Below are positions 23,477 through 23,641 of a stretch of 23,641 nt of DNA, in pieces. Made by a program: the position numbers and the translations under genes. The stretch's first letter is position 1. Each line of letters opens with the position of its first letter. The DNA is from a virus: the IMG/VR virus record IMGVR_UViG_3300030451_006972, positions 1 to 23,641 of that record; one strand, written 5' to 3'. Below the pieces are notes generated by a model. The model had not been told where the DNA came from. It saw only the letters and a program-made list of their open reading frames with translations, and searched no databases.

Positions 23477-23641
23477 CTAAAAATATCTAAGTTTATCTGC
23501 AATTGCTTTTTCTTCTATAGAAAACGTTTTCATTCCAGTTCCCGTAATCTTGACTGCTCTACGGATTTCTGAAATCATATTATTCAAATCGTCTCCTTCG
23601 ATTGATGCTGACTGATCTGAACCATACATTTCCTTATCTAA
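23477..23641 (-). CDS. Second NeuB-family synthase, C-terminal end only (runs off the window)
   Basis: I translated this from the minus strand. The open end of the window gives 54 residues, starting LDKEMYGSDQSASIEGDD and ending in FSIEEKAIADKLRYF before a TAG. MYGSDQSASIE and the ISEIRRAV helix match the last part of the NeuB barrel (compare MWGSDHLASLE in the gene at 19282-20115). It also stops without a SAF domain, at the same place as that paralogue. It has no start in the window. The final strand and helix are enough for a family call but not for specificity. Confidence 0.78.
   Translation of the reverse strand, partial: LDKEMYGSDQSASIEGDDLNNMISEIRRAVKITGTGMKTFSIEEKAIADKLRYF

Noticed and set aside
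1-23641. tRNA genes, CRISPR arrays, insertion sequences, integrase or att sites
   Set aside because: None were seen on either strand. Almost all bases are accounted for by minus-strand genes.

Overview
The window reads as part of a marine T4-like myovirus genome (tailed phage, AT-rich). The baseplate-wedge proteins gp6 (partial) and gp25, a gp5-like hub protein and a gp55-type late sigma factor are recognisable. They occur in the order hub, spike-like protein, giant protein, gp25, gp6, which resembles the T4 order 5-25-6 with two extra genes inserted. Every gene I can support lies on the minus strand, so transcription runs from high to low coordinates. Genes abut or overlap by a few bases almost everywhere. 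The longest gene-free stretch is 78 bases (8930-9007). I see no tRNA, CRISPR, insertion sequence, integrase or plus-strand gene.

Region A (about 23641 down to 11606, upstream in transcription) is a surface-glycan cassette. It holds the end of one NeuB-family synthase, an SDR, a xylose-isomerase-like TIM barrel, a second SDR, a cupin, a CMP-sugar synthetase (NeuA family), a second NeuB-family synthase and a sialyltransferase-like (GT42/MAF-like) protein. After these come three different Fe(II)/2-oxoglutarate dioxygenases, a zinc-finger methyltransferase, a polysaccharide pyruvyl transferase, a small HAD phosphatase, an FkbM methyltransferase and a sulfotransferase. Three small conserved-looking phage proteins (a coiled coil, an unknown, and an FmdB-type zinc ribbon) sit between the last two. 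Together these could make, activate, transfer and decorate a nonulosonic-acid-like acidic sugar. Whether the target is the host envelope or the virion cannot be read from the sequence.

Region B (11609-10290) is a small regulatory block: a membrane-anchored small protein, the gp55-like late sigma factor (apparently starting at TTG) and a 99-residue unknown.

Region C (10297-1) is the baseplate/tail module: a hub protein with a likely peptidoglycan-degrading domain, a glycine-rich spike-like protein, a 2375-residue virion protein with a calcium-loop-like motif and hydrophobic segments, gp25, and the N-terminal part of gp6. The 78-base gap before the spike-like protein is the most plausible place for a promoter inside the window.

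The most distinctive points are the two short NeuB paralogues, both ending where other NeuB proteins continue into a SAF domain; the set of three dioxygenases with sulfo-, pyruvyl- and methyl-transferases; the giant baseplate-module protein; and a late sigma factor with a C-terminal helix-turn-helix-like region. All assignments rest on motifs and order read by eye, with no database search.
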